NCBI GenBank assembly: GCA_020636355.1
Contig: JACJYB010000003.1
Location: 460,635-524,634, forward strand
Direction of reading: 5' to 3'
Length of the DNA stretch: 64,000 nucleotides
Source: Lewinellaceae bacterium
GTDB lineage: Bacteria; Bacteroidota; Bacteroidia; Chitinophagales; Saprospiraceae
Shown here piece after piece: positions 25,038 to 34,112 of the stretch (its first letter is position 1; every line of letters begins with the position of its first letter). A program made the position numbers and the translations under genes. The notes below the pieces were generated by a model. That model was not told the DNA's origin. It ran no database searches and worked only from the letters and a program-made list of their open reading frames with translations.

Positions 25038-26276
25038 ATGAGATCATTCGGCCTGATCCTAATTCTCCTATTGGTACTAAATGCATGCAACCAAAAAATG
25101 CAACAAACGATCATATCCCAGGATAATCCGCAATGGATAAAGGCCAATGAATTGGCACATAAATACATCATCACCGATGGTCATGTTGACTTACCTTACC
25201 GGCTTAAGGTGAAAAATTTTCGCCTTGAAAAGGAATTTCTCGGAATTCCGGTTGAAACAAAAGAAGGTGATTTCGACTTCGTGCGCGCGAAGAAAGGAGG
25301 GTTGGATGCCCCATTTATGAGCATTTACATTCCTGCCTCTTATCAGCAGGGCGGCGCTAAAGAGTTTGCTGATTCATTGATTAATATGGTCGAGGGAATT
25401 ATCCAGGCCCACCCGGACAAATTTGCCGAGGGCAGAAGTCCGGAAGAAATTGATGCTAATTTTCAAAAAGGCCTCATTTCACTTCCCATGGGCATGGAGA
25501 ACGGCGCCCCTCTGGGAGAGGATCTCACGAATGTCAAATACTTCTACGACCGGGGAATACGTTACATAACCCTTACGCACTCCAAATGGAATCAGATCTG
25601 CGATAGCTCTTACGACCCGGAACGGCACTGGCAAGGGTTGAGCCCTTTTGGTAAGCAGGTAATTGCAGAAATGAATCGTGTAGGCATCATGGTTGATGTC
25701 AGTCACGTCAGTGATAGCACTTTTTATCAGGTGATGCAATTAAGTAAAGCTCCGGTCATCGCATCTCACTCCTCGTGCCGAAAATTCACACCGGGATTTG
25801 AACGCAATATGAGCGATGAAATGATCGAATTACTCGGTAAGAAAGGCGGTGTAATCCAGATCAACTTCGGGTCCGCTTTCCTGGATGGCTCCATAGAAGT
25901 AAAACGTACTGCCCAGAGGGAAGAATTGGCCAAACTGATCGAAAAAGCAGGAGTCACTGAAGATTCCCCGGAAGCACGGAAAATCATTGATAAATACCGG
26001 GCATCCCATCCTTCATTGTTCGCAGACGTGGAGACAGTTGCCAACCACATCGATCATGTTGTAAAACTGGCAGGTATCGATCATGTTGGCATCGGTTCAG
26101 ACTTTGATGGTGTCGGTGATTCGCTACCTACCGGGCTTAAAGATGTAGGTGATTATCCCAATTTGATTTACCTCCTTTTAAAGAAGGGCTATTCTGAAGA
26201 AGACATCGCAAAGGTATGCTATAAAAATGTCTGGAGAGTTTGGAAAGAGGTGAATCGTATTGCCACCAATACCTGA
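25038..26276 (+). CDS. Lipoprotein membrane dipeptidase (peptidase M19)
   Basis: A 412-residue zinc dipeptidase of the renal-dipeptidase family, which hydrolyses dipeptides outside the cytoplasm. The N-terminus is a lipoprotein signal (LLLVLNAC, modified Cys17). The metal-binding residues are in place: H49 and D51 in DGHVDLP, the bridging Glu in GMENG, His in DVSHVSD and in ASHSSC, and the late Asp in GIGSDFDGV. The gene lies 105 bp after the cyanophycinase fusion, same strand. It may finish the breakdown of dipeptides released by that enzyme. Specificity for beta-aspartyl dipeptides cannot be read from the sequence. Confidence 0.92.
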   Translation: MRSFGLILILLLVLNACNQKMQQTIISQDNPQWIKANELAHKYIITDGHVDLPYRLKVKNFRLEKEFLGIPVETKEGDFDFVRAKKGGLDAPFMSIYIPASYQQGGAKEFADSLINMVEGIIQAHPDKFAEGRSPEEIDANFQKGLISLPMGMENGAPLGEDLTNVKYFYDRGIRYITLTHSKWNQICDSSYDPERHWQGLSPFGKQVIAEMNRVGIMVDVSHVSDSTFYQVMQLSKAPVIASHSSCRKFTPGFERNMSDEMIELLGKKGGVIQINFGSAFLDGSIEVKRTAQREELAKLIEKAGVTEDSPEARKIIDKYRASHPSLFADVETVANHIDHVVKLAGIDHVGIGSDFDGVGDSLPTGLKDVGDYPNLIYLLLKKGYSEEDIAKVCYKNVWRVWKEVNRIATNT

Positions 26277-26428
26277 TCAGCCAATCCTGACTGCAGAGCT
26301 ACTTGACTGGATATTGAAATAACAAACCTTTCACTGGGCTTCTCTTATAAATTAAGCAGCGGATCCGGAATATTCATTGGATTACCTGATCACTTCTGCG
26401 CAGTGAAACACGTCAATCAACAACAACG

Positions 26429-28411
26429 ATGAAGTATATTTATTCGGCCTCACTTCTATTCCTCAGCCTCCTGATGTTCGGTCAATCACGTCATCTGTTA
26501 TGGGACATTTCTCCCGATGAGAGCATCCGCTGGAATGTGGAAAAAGCACAAGCCCATTCCGACCACATCGAAATGAGTGGATTAAATGTATCTGCAATAC
26601 TCACCTATGGAGTGGACGAATCCGGGCAGCTCATCAATACGAAAAGTTTAATCTTCCCGATGTTACGCACCGTTCCCAACAATACCCATGCCAGCTTGCA
26701 TCAGGATTTTGACGGAGAGGAACAGCCCATAATTCATGTGGATGGTGTCCGGGTAAAAGAATTTCCGGTAACATTTAATCTGAAGGGGATTCTTAATATA
26801 GCGAGTAGGACCAATACTGGAATTTCTATTGAACGATCCATTTTCCCATCAAGGGATAAGACTGCTTGCATTGAGCGGATCATCATTCAAAACACGACCC
26901 GAGAAAGCTGTAATGTCTCGGTCAATTTCACGCCTGCTACGATAAGGACTCCGGCTGAAAAAGGAGTCTATGGCGAATACATAATTTCGGTAAATCTAAC
27001 GCATCAGGGATCTTTCCGGTTATTGCCCGCAGAAACCATAGAGCTGGGGTTGATTTACTCAGGACGCAAGACATGTGATCAACCCTATAATTTCTCTCCG
27101 GGTTACGAACTTGGAAAACGCGAAAAATTTATCCGTGAACTTTTCGAGAGCTTAATTCTTGACACCCCGAACGACACGCTTGATCAAGCATTTGCATTCG
27201 CAAAAATCCGTGCGGCAGAAAGTATCTACGATACCAAGGGAGGATTGATGCATGGTCCTGGCGGGGGAGCCTATTATGCCGCCATCTGGGCTAATGATCA
27301 GGCCGAATATGTAAACCCTTTTTTTCCATTTCTCGGAAATCTGGAAGGAAATGAATCCGCTATCAATAGTTTCCGTCATTTTGCCCGGTACATGAACCCG
27401 GACTTCAAGCCAATACCCAGTTCGATCATTGCGGAGGGTGTTGATTTCTGGAATGGTGCCGGAGACCGTGGGGATCAGGCAATGATTGCTTATGGTGCTT
27501 CTCGATTTTCTCTCGCCTATGGACATCGCGAAATTGCTACCGAATTTTGGCCACTGATTCGCTGGTGCCTGAAGTATCTCGAAATCAAAAAATCGGAAGA
27601 AGGCGTGATTGCATCTGACTCGGATGAATTGGAGGGCCGGTTTCCCGCAGGAGATTACAATTTATCAACCAATGCGTTAACCTACGCCGCGTATCGTAGC
27701 GCATCCCAGCTGGCTGTTGAATTGGGCAAACCCGATACTGCAGAACTCTATCTTAAAAAAGCCGCTGAGCTGAAGCGAGCCATCGAACATTATTTCGGAG
27801 CCACCGTCCAAGGCTTTAACACCTACCGTTATTATGCTGGCAACGATAAGTTGAGATCCTGGATATGTATTCCGTTAACCATGGGCATTTATGACCGGAA
27901 ACAAGCAACCACCGAAGCTCTGTTGTCCCCTTATTTATGGACTGAAAATGGTATTCTGACGGAAGCAGGAAGCGAAACTTTCTGGGATAGATCAACCTTA
28001 TATGCTTTCCGAGGCTTATTCAACTCAGGAGCCACCGAGCGTGTAATGCCCTATCTCTCGTACTATGTAGCAAAAAGATTATTGGGAGACCACGTACCCT
28101 ACCCTGTCGAAGCATGGCCAGAAGGAAACCAACGCCAACTTTCCGCCGAAAGTGGCTTGTTCTGCAGGGTGATCACCGAAGGCTTATTTGGCATCAACCC
28201 ATTGGGATTCAACCAATTCGAACTACTGCCCCGGTTACCGGATGATTGGAATTTTATGACCCTAAAAAATGTAAAAGCCTTTAATCATAATTTTGACATT
28301 GAGGTATCCCGGAAAGGGTCAGAGATTGTCGTGAAAATCCATTCGCCGGGAATCCCTGATTTTGAGCGTATCCTGGAAAAAGATACCCCTCTGCAGGTAG
28401 AAATCCGTTAA
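26429..28411 (+). CDS. Exported six-hairpin glycosidase-like protein
   Basis: A 660-residue protein with a signal peptide (1-20, ending MFGQS). An N-terminal beta-sandwich (about 25-225) precedes an alpha/alpha-barrel (about 240-590) of the six-hairpin glycosidase superfamily. Barrel segments include GGGAYYAAIWANDQAEY, PSSIIAEGVDFWNGAGDRGDQAM, DSDELEGRFPAGDYNLSTNAL and HVPYPVEAWPEGNQRQLSAESGL, with acidic residues suited to retaining or inverting catalysis. It ends in a small beta domain. It resembles rhamnosidase, fucosidase and amylo-glucosidase-like families; the exact GH family is not resolved. Likely role: periplasmic glycan degradation. Confidence 0.78.
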   Translation: MKYIYSASLLFLSLLMFGQSRHLLWDISPDESIRWNVEKAQAHSDHIEMSGLNVSAILTYGVDESGQLINTKSLIFPMLRTVPNNTHASLHQDFDGEEQPIIHVDGVRVKEFPVTFNLKGILNIASRTNTGISIERSIFPSRDKTACIERIIIQNTTRESCNVSVNFTPATIRTPAEKGVYGEYIISVNLTHQGSFRLLPAETIELGLIYSGRKTCDQPYNFSPGYELGKREKFIRELFESLILDTPNDTLDQAFAFAKIRAAESIYDTKGGLMHGPGGGAYYAAIWANDQAEYVNPFFPFLGNLEGNESAINSFRHFARYMNPDFKPIPSSIIAEGVDFWNGAGDRGDQAMIAYGASRFSLAYGHREIATEFWPLIRWCLKYLEIKKSEEGVIASDSDELEGRFPAGDYNLSTNALTYAAYRSASQLAVELGKPDTAELYLKKAAELKRAIEHYFGATVQGFNTYRYYAGNDKLRSWICIPLTMGIYDRKQATTEALLSPYLWTENGILTEAGSETFWDRSTLYAFRGLFNSGATERVMPYLSYYVAKRLLGDHVPYPVEAWPEGNQRQLSAESGLFCRVITEGLFGINPLGFNQFELLPRLPDDWNFMTLKNVKAFNHNFDIEVSRKGSEIVVKIHSPGIPDFERILEKDTPLQVEIR

Positions 28412-28527
28412 CCGGTTCCAGAGCATTCTTGAAGTAATCAATATCTTCATGCGTTGATCATACCCCTATCGGGTAACGGATCGGTTTCGTGCAAAGCGAA
28501 ACAATAAAGAAGGACAAAAATTTCGCC

Positions 28528-29040
28528 ATGGCTTTGCGAAGCATAGAATTAAAGGCAACATGTACCAATGTCCAGGCAATCAGTGAGTTCCTGGAAAAAC
28601 ATGGGTCATACAAAGGCAGGGATCATCAGGTGGACACCTATTTTCAGGTGCCCCATGGCAGGCTAAAGCTGCGCCAGGGTACGATCGAAAATAACCTGAT
28701 CGCCTACCACCGGCCTGATGTGGCCGCTCAAAAGCTTTCGGAAGTCTCACTCTACCAACCTGTCGATCCGGAAGGGTTAAAACAGGTCCTTCAACAAGCT
28801 TTGCCCGTCTTGGTCATCGTTGATAAGTACAGGCATATTTATTTTATTGACAACGTGAAATTCCACATTGATGAAGTAACGGGTCTGGGCCATTTCGTCG
28901 AAATAGAAGCCATCGATGAAAGCGGGAGACATTCGGATGCTGAATTGGAGCGACAATGCCAATATTATCAAAATAAACTGGGTATTCTGCCGGAGGATTT
29001 ATGCAGTCATTCTTACAGCGATATGCTTCTCAATCGTTAA
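28528..29040 (+). CDS. CYTH-domain protein (class IV adenylate cyclase/thiamine-triphosphatase-like)
   Basis: A 170-residue CYTH/triphosphate-tunnel-metalloenzyme-like protein. The N-terminal strand RSIELKATC carries the ExK part of the ExExK motif. Further strands are DTYFQVPHGRLKLRQG, SEVSLYQPVD, VIVDKYRHIYFIDNVKFHIDEVTGLGHFVEIEA and a C-terminal helix. These proteins bind triphosphates inside a beta-tunnel and act as cyclases or triphosphatases. A GTG at 28489 would add 13 unlike residues, so ATG 28528 (MALRSIEL) is chosen. It is convergent with rimM and overlaps its end by 4 bp. Whether it makes cAMP is unknown. Confidence 0.85.
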   Translation: MALRSIELKATCTNVQAISEFLEKHGSYKGRDHQVDTYFQVPHGRLKLRQGTIENNLIAYHRPDVAAQKLSEVSLYQPVDPEGLKQVLQQALPVLVIVDKYRHIYFIDNVKFHIDEVTGLGHFVEIEAIDESGRHSDAELERQCQYYQNKLGILPEDLCSHSYSDMLLNR

Positions 29041-29552
29041 AGGTCCAGTAATCCGTCCGGGAGTTCCATCCGGATCGTCTTCTTTTTTTCATCGAGATCC
29101 AAAATGAATGCATCAACAAGAGGCACCAATTTTTCATTTCCGGAAATGTTCAAAATGGCCATCCATTGCTCCGGATATTCTCTGACCTCCTCAATGGTTC
29201 CGATATGTTCACCATCCTGATTCTTGATCACCCAACCGGATAAAAAGTTCAAATCACGTGGAATTTGGTTGCCCTTTCCGGCCTTTGGCAAGTCTCTTTT
29301 CAAAGCATATATCGGTGCCAAACTTAAAGATTTAGCCTCCTCTGGTGTCTGAACATCATCAAAGTGCCAAATCCAGGTGTCCTGATAGTGGCAGGAATCA
29401 ATAAAATAGGGAACCCGATCACCTTCCAGGTCCAGCAATACCACTGAAAGTTGATCCCCGACATCATCCCATGACTGGTCCAACTGGACCTTTACAGATC
29501 CTTGCGCCCCGGTGGACTTTAATACCTTTCCGATCAATATCTGTTCAAGCAT
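29037..29552 (-). CDS. rimM: 16S rRNA processing protein RimM
   Basis: A 171-residue ribosome maturation factor for the 30S head, which binds S19. The N-terminal barrel starts ILIGKVLKSTGAQGSVKV, and a PRC-barrel follows with SGWVIKNQDGEHIGTIEEV. The C-terminal signature is KLVPLVDAFILDLDEKKKTIRMELPDGLLDL-like (read from about residue 140 on). In many bacteria rimM lies beside trmD; here trmD is 20 kb away. It is the last gene of mnmA-lipoprotein-rimM; its ATG abuts the lipoprotein stop. Confidence 0.93.
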   Translation of the reverse strand: MLEQILIGKVLKSTGAQGSVKVQLDQSWDDVGDQLSVVLLDLEGDRVPYFIDSCHYQDTWIWHFDDVQTPEEAKSLSLAPIYALKRDLPKAGKGNQIPRDLNFLSGWVIKNQDGEHIGTIEEVREYPEQWMAILNISGNEKLVPLVDAFILDLDEKKKTIRMELPDGLLDL

Positions 29553-30292
29553 CAGTTATGATCCATTAATTGCTGTGTTAAAATGAACCCGCGTTGAGCC
29601 TTCTGATCCCAGGGGCGTTCATCGGTATTCAACTGGGTATCCAGAATCCAATACTCCCGATAAGCCAACCCGACACCTCGAATGTATTTTTCCAGTGCCA
29701 GTCTTTTCTCAATACGGCTCTCCGTATCCACAAATTCGATGGTCAGGATCTTGTCAAAGGAAGCATTGCCTATGGTTCCCGGTTCATCCGTAGAAACTAT
29801 GCGGGGGTCCCAGTCCTTGAACATTTCAATGGGTTCGCCGGAAATATAAACGACAGCCTGCTGATTGATGTAGCGTGTTCCATCCCAATGCGCTCCAGCG
29901 ACAGGAGGAAAAGTCATTTTGACAAGTTTTCGACCAGCTTCATCCAGGAAAGCTTCGCTTACGCTACGTGATGCTCTACCTAGGTAGGCGGGCTCCCATT
30001 GTTGGGTAGTTTGATTCATTATCGCATATTCCACGACGTAATTCAACAGACCACTCCCATCGATAAATGTATCGATCATGGTAGTCTTTACAAGATTTGA
30101 GCTGATCCGGAACGGATGACCACTGACCGATGGATCAAAAAGAGCTGAGTCAATCTGGTAGGTCCAGTATTTTCCTATTGCCAGAGGGAAATAATCATAG
30201 GCATAAAAACCAACGGGCAATTCCGGGTTTTCCTTCTTACAGGACCCGAATAAAAGGGAACCAAGGATGGCTAACAGTAAATAAGTTCTCAT
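29552..30292 (-). CDS. Predicted lipoprotein of unknown function
   Basis: A 246-residue protein with a lipobox (LLFGSC, modified Cys at residue 17) and a KKEN spacer after the cysteine. The mature part starts YDYFPLAIGKYWTYQIDS, a beta-rich family frequent among Bacteroidota lipoproteins. No catalytic motif is seen. It sits in one operon with mnmA (4-bp overlap) and rimM (1-bp overlap). That is unusual for a tRNA- and ribosome-maturation operon, and the link is probably accidental. Confidence 0.8.
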   Translation of the reverse strand: MRTYLLLAILGSLLFGSCKKENPELPVGFYAYDYFPLAIGKYWTYQIDSALFDPSVSGHPFRISSNLVKTTMIDTFIDGSGLLNYVVEYAIMNQTTQQWEPAYLGRASRSVSEAFLDEAGRKLVKMTFPPVAGAHWDGTRYINQQAVVYISGEPIEMFKDWDPRIVSTDEPGTIGNASFDKILTIEFVDTESRIEKRLALEKYIRGVGLAYREYWILDTQLNTDERPWDQKAQRGFILTQQLMDHN

Positions 30293-31392
30293 AGATCATT
30301 TAAGCTGGTATGGATAATTCCACCGCCTACGATGTCATCTCCTTCATAAAATACTGCAGACTGCCCCGGAGCTACGCCCCGGACATGGGCATGAAAGTCT
30401 ACCCGGACCCGGTCTCCTTCCTGGTGTACGGTACTTAACGTTCCTGCGTCATGATAGCGGACTTTGGATATGAGCTCCATGCCGTCCGGGATCTGCTCAT
30501 ACTTCATGGAATTCGTTTTGTAGACATACATCCCATTCCGGACCAAATCTTCCAGATCACCCAGGACAACTTCATTCGTCGCGGGTTTGATTTCAACCAC
30601 GTATTTCGGACTTCCAAATGCCATACCCAGTCCCTTCCTTTGGCCGATGGTGTAAAATGGATATCCGGCATGCTGACCGATCACGTTTCCAACGGTGTCA
30701 ACAAAATCCCCTCCACTCAAATGGTTAACCGCATCTGGTACCTGGCGGCGCAGAAATCCCCGGTAATCATTGTCTGGCACAAAGCAAATTTCATAACTCT
30801 CCGCTTTTTTAGAGAGCTCTTCATAGCCCCAGTCGTAAGCCATTTGACGAACTTCTTCTTTCCGGTATCCCCCGATTGGAAACAAACTTCTATTCAGGCA
30901 TTCCTGATCCAGCCCCCAGAGAACATAGGACTGATCCTTATCCGGATCTTTGGAGCGGGTAATGTATTTCCTTCCTTGCTGCTGGTTAATGGTCGCATAA
31001 TGACCCGTAGCGATCAAACCACAATCCAATGCGTCAGCGCGGCGCAATAGAGCCCGCCATTTAATATGCGTATTACAAAGTACACAGGGATTTGGCGTAC
31101 GCCCGGCCAGGTATTCATCCACAAAATTATGGATGACGTAATCACCAAATTCATCTCGAATGTCGATGATAAAATGGTGAAACCCAACCTTCACCGCTAC
31201 TTCACGTGCGTCGTTGATCGAATCCAGACTGCAGCACCCGGTTTCTTTATGACTACCCCCTACGTTTGCATAGTCCCAGGTTTTCATGGTTATCCCAACC
31301 ACTTCATACCCCTGGTCGTGCAGCATCATAGCGGTTACGGTGCTATCGATCCCACCACTCATCGCTACCAGAACCCGGCCATTTTTACTCAT
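30289..31392 (-). CDS. mnmA: tRNA-specific 2-thiouridylase MnmA
   Basis: A 367-residue enzyme that makes 2-thiouridine at wobble U34 of tRNA-Lys, -Glu and -Gln. The PP-loop is SGGIDST at the N-terminus. The two catalytic cysteines are those of NPCVLCN and of EICFVPD. The family segments GHYATI, KDQSYVLWGL and YTIGQRKGLGM are all present, followed by the C-terminal beta-barrel (GVAPGQSAVFYEGDDIVGGG). It starts the mnmA-lipoprotein-rimM operon behind a recognisable promoter (31421-31447), with a palindrome over it. Confidence 0.96.
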   Translation of the reverse strand: MSKNGRVLVAMSGGIDSTVTAMMLHDQGYEVVGITMKTWDYANVGGSHKETGCCSLDSINDAREVAVKVGFHHFIIDIRDEFGDYVIHNFVDEYLAGRTPNPCVLCNTHIKWRALLRRADALDCGLIATGHYATINQQQGRKYITRSKDPDKDQSYVLWGLDQECLNRSLFPIGGYRKEEVRQMAYDWGYEELSKKAESYEICFVPDNDYRGFLRRQVPDAVNHLSGGDFVDTVGNVIGQHAGYPFYTIGQRKGLGMAFGSPKYVVEIKPATNEVVLGDLEDLVRNGMYVYKTNSMKYEQIPDGMELISKVRYHDAGTLSTVHQEGDRVRVDFHAHVRGVAPGQSAVFYEGDDIVGGGIIHTSLNDL

Positions 31393-31420
31393 GCAATTAG
31401 TAATTATGAAAAATAAACTA

Positions 31421-31447
31421 CAAATTTACGAACTGATTGGTTCACAA
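31421..31447 (-). promoter_or_regulatory. Promoter of the mnmA operon
   Basis: On the minus strand: TTG (31447-31445), 16 bp, TAAATTTG (31428-31421). The -7 element is perfect and the spacer is one short of usual. It predicts a leader of about 22 nt before the mnmA ATG. Confidence 0.6.
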
Positions 31448-31453
31448 ACCAAT
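31436..31453. promoter_or_regulatory. Palindromic candidate operator between mnmA and tetR
   Basis: ATTGGTT (31436-31442) and AACCAAT (31447-31453) form a perfect inverted repeat around CACA. It overlaps the -33 region and spacer of the mnmA promoter and lies 30 bp before the tetR ATG. TetR proteins typically bind such 14-20-bp palindromes. Confidence 0.6.
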
Positions 31454-31482
31454 ACACCAATCAAAGGAAGTCCGGTCGCCCT

Positions 31483-32151
31483 ATGGTCAAAACGTCCCGC
31501 AGGAGTAACAAAGAACAAAGCATTTTGGATGCAGCAGAAAGGGTATTCCATCGCCACGGATTTACCAATGCCAAAATGGAATGGGTTGGCGAAGAAGCCG
31601 GCATGTCCAAAGCAAGTGTTTACTTTTATTTTGAAAGCAAGGAAAACCTGTACATGGCCATTGTTTACCGCGCTTTGTCGTTACTCAATGACCTGATGTA
31701 TGCTGCCATTCAACAAAACAAACCGGAAAACGGCCTGAACAGTGTGGTTGCTTTAATGAATACCTATTTCGATTTCAGCCAAAAATATCCGTTGTACACC
31801 GAGGCCATGCTGGATTACACGGCTGTCATCCGATCCACTTCGGCCGGTAATAATGAAGAAAAACTTTCGGATGCTCTGAAGGAAAGTGTCTATTTCATGC
31901 GTTTGAAAGACATCCACAATATTCCGGTCAGCATCGTTGTTCAGGAGATAAAGCGGGGAATGGAAGATGGCTCCATTCACGATAACCGGAAACCCGAGAT
32001 GCTATACCTTAGTGCCTGGGCCATGGTCCTGGGATACCTGAAATTAACGAATCTGGCAGGTAGAAAACATTCCCTCCATACGGTTCAACTGGACGATTGG
32101 AAAGAATACCTGATAGCGCTGATCAAATACACCTTAGTCCATCCGGTATAA
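31483..32151 (+). CDS. TetR-family transcriptional regulator
   Basis: A 222-residue one-component regulator. The N-terminal helix-turn-helix spans about residues 8-55: QSILDAAERVFHRHGFTNAKM, then WVGEEAGMSKASVYFYFESKENLYMAI. The all-helical C-terminal ligand-binding domain is divergent, as usual. It is divergent from mnmA, with a perfect palindrome in the shared upstream region, and convergent with a long-chain acyl-CoA dehydrogenase. Fatty-acyl-CoA-responsive TetR proteins often sit next to such dehydrogenases, so it may regulate beta-oxidation. That is inference. Confidence 0.92.
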   Translation: MVKTSRRSNKEQSILDAAERVFHRHGFTNAKMEWVGEEAGMSKASVYFYFESKENLYMAIVYRALSLLNDLMYAAIQQNKPENGLNSVVALMNTYFDFSQKYPLYTEAMLDYTAVIRSTSAGNNEEKLSDALKESVYFMRLKDIHNIPVSIVVQEIKRGMEDGSIHDNRKPEMLYLSAWAMVLGYLKLTNLAGRKHSLHTVQLDDWKEYLIALIKYTLVHPV

Positions 32152-32183
32152 AAAAAGACCTGACCGGGATCAGATCTTTTTCT
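32152..32183. terminator. Bidirectional rho-independent terminator (tetR / acyl-CoA dehydrogenase)
   Basis: AAAAAGACCTGA (32152-32163) pairs with TCAGATCTTTTT (32170-32181), with one mismatch and a 6-nt loop. An A run on one side and a T run on the other suit both converging transcripts. Confidence 0.8.
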
Positions 32184-32208
32184 CAGTTCGCATAGTCATT
32201 TTGTGCAC

Positions 32209-34002
32209 TTACATGCGGTATTCATTAGCTGTCAATAAATGTTGCGCAATCCGTCTCCGGGCATCTTTAACGTTCACCGCCGGGTATTGGTCAAAGCGCT
32301 TGACACCCATTAAAAAAGTCCGTTGCAAATCTCCCGAAACGAAAGAGTTTATGGCTTCTCTGGCTGTTTTAGCGATGCGCTGACTGGCTTCCCAAAATTG
32401 TACTTTCAGTACATCATCATGGAATGCTTCTTTCTTATTTAATTCATCCAGTTTACGAACCCGAAGCAATAACGACTCTGCAGCAAACAACTCAATGATC
32501 ATATCCGCCCCATTCATCGTAATTTCTTGCTCGTTCTTAAGGTCTAATTGACCATCCATCTGCATCTTGCCGGCCGCACCGATCACCATAAGAACAAGTT
32601 TTCGCATGTTTTCGATAGCCAGTTCTTCAGCGGCATAGGGATTAGCGTTATTTCCAGGCAATGTCGGCATTTTTGCCAACTCCTTTTGTACAGCCCAGGC
32701 TGCATTGACCAGATCAAGCTCGCCTTTCAGGGCTTTACGGAAGACCATATCGACGATAACCAAACGATTGATTTCATTGGTACCTTCGTAGATGCGATTT
32801 ATTCTTGCATCCCGGTATGCTCTTGCTGCTGCGTGTTCTTCCGAATATCCGATTCCACCCAGCACCTGAACGTATTCATCAACTACAAAGTCGATCATTT
32901 CAGAACCTACAATTTTTGCAATGGAGCACTCTATGGCATATTCTTGTGCTGCTTTTTGTTTGGCTCTGACGGGATTGACTCCTTCTTCAATCAAGGATTC
33001 CGTCTTCCGCTGGATCAGGTCTGAAATTCTGTAAATAAGGCTTTCCGCTGTAAAAGAACGGATGGTCTGCTCAGCGAGCTTGTACTGTATCGCTCCGAAG
33101 TTTCCAATGGGTTTACCAAACTGGATGCGCTCATTCGCGTAGCGGATGGACTCTGTAATTGCAGACTTAGCGCCCCCGATACAAAACGCTCCTAACTTGA
33201 AGCGTCCCATATTCAGTACATTCAATGCAATAAGATGTCCTTTGCCTACTTCTCCGAGCTGATTTTCGACGGGAATGGCTACGTTCTCAAAAAACACCTG
33301 ACGCGTGGAGGACCCTTTGATACCCAGCTTTTTCTCTTCTTCTCCAAAAGTCAGTCCCGGAGTACCTCGCTCAATCAGGAATCCGGTAAAATGCTCTCCA
33401 TTGATCTTGGCAAATACCACAAAAAGGTCAGCAAATCCTGCGTTGGAAATCCACATTTTCTGCCCGTTAATGAGGTATTGTTTACCATCTGGACTCAGGT
33501 CAGCCCGTGTTTTTGCTGCAAGGGCATCCGAACCTGAACCCGGCTCCGTGAGGCAATAACTGGCCTTGATGCTGCCATCAATCATCCCTGGCAAATATTT
33601 TTCCTTTTGGGCATCTGTCCCATAATACAAGATGGGAAGCATGCCAATACCGGTATGCGCTGCAAACGAGGTATTAAACGACCCCATATTGCCCAGTGCA
33701 TCACAAAGCAGCGTGTTGGTGTTAAAATCAAGATTCATTCCTCCGTAGGCTTCCGGCATGTGTGCTCCCAACAACCCAAGCTCTCCGCTTTTCCGGAACA
33801 GGTATTCAGCCATACCCGGTTCTTGATTTTCGATGCGGTCGATGTTGGGTTTTATTTCTTGCTCCACAAAGCTGGCGGCCATCTGGAAGATCATTTCCTG
33901 CTCTTCGGTATGTTCTTCCGGAACAAATGTTTGCCCGGTTGATGAAGCTTGAATGAGGAACTCCCCACCAGATAGGGCTTTAAGCGTATTTTCGATTTCC
34001 AT
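32209..34002 (-). CDS. Acyl-CoA dehydrogenase (VLCAD-like, 597 residues)
   Basis: An FAD flavoenzyme for the first step of fatty-acid beta-oxidation. The N-terminal helical, middle beta and C-terminal helical domains are present: CLTEPGSGSDALAAKT, INGQKMWISNAGFADLF, RIQFGKPIGNFGAIQ, VQVLGGIGYSEEH, and YEGTNEINR with the catalytic Glu. About 180 extra C-terminal residues give a length like very-long-chain enzymes. The promoter reads TTG-N20-TATTTTTA on the minus strand, with two related palindromes at or upstream of it. The convergent neighbour is a TetR regulator. Probable role: long-chain acyl-CoA oxidation under repressor control. Confidence 0.93.
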   Translation of the reverse strand: MEIENTLKALSGGEFLIQASSTGQTFVPEEHTEEQEMIFQMAASFVEQEIKPNIDRIENQEPGMAEYLFRKSGELGLLGAHMPEAYGGMNLDFNTNTLLCDALGNMGSFNTSFAAHTGIGMLPILYYGTDAQKEKYLPGMIDGSIKASYCLTEPGSGSDALAAKTRADLSPDGKQYLINGQKMWISNAGFADLFVVFAKINGEHFTGFLIERGTPGLTFGEEEKKLGIKGSSTRQVFFENVAIPVENQLGEVGKGHLIALNVLNMGRFKLGAFCIGGAKSAITESIRYANERIQFGKPIGNFGAIQYKLAEQTIRSFTAESLIYRISDLIQRKTESLIEEGVNPVRAKQKAAQEYAIECSIAKIVGSEMIDFVVDEYVQVLGGIGYSEEHAAARAYRDARINRIYEGTNEINRLVIVDMVFRKALKGELDLVNAAWAVQKELAKMPTLPGNNANPYAAEELAIENMRKLVLMVIGAAGKMQMDGQLDLKNEQEITMNGADMIIELFAAESLLLRVRKLDELNKKEAFHDDVLKVQFWEASQRIAKTAREAINSFVSGDLQRTFLMGVKRFDQYPAVNVKDARRRIAQHLLTANEYRM

Positions 34003-34021
34003 GAATTAAAGTTCTTTCGGA

Positions 34022-34052
34022 TAAAAATAAACATTATTTGACTCAGAGTCAA
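34022..34052 (-). promoter_or_regulatory. Candidate promoter of the acyl-CoA dehydrogenase
   Basis: On the minus strand: TTG (34052-34050), 20 bp, TATTTTTA (34029-34022). The -7 element has A for the last G of the consensus. The -33 TTG is also the first half-site end of the palindrome 34038-34052. Confidence 0.4.
34038..34052. promoter_or_regulatory. Perfect palindrome over the acyl-CoA dehydrogenase promoter
   Basis: TTGACTC-A-GAGTCAA, a 15-bp perfect inverted repeat that covers the -33 element. It is a typical size for a TetR-type operator half-site pair. Confidence 0.6.
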
Positions 34053-34112
34053 TATTGCAGAACAATTTTGATGAATAATCAGGCAATTGTTAGCTTTTAT
34101 ACTACAATAAAC

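Noticed and set aside
30451..31050. 199-codon plus-strand ORF
   Set aside because: Wholly antisense to mnmA, whose PP-loop and catalytic cysteines are intact.
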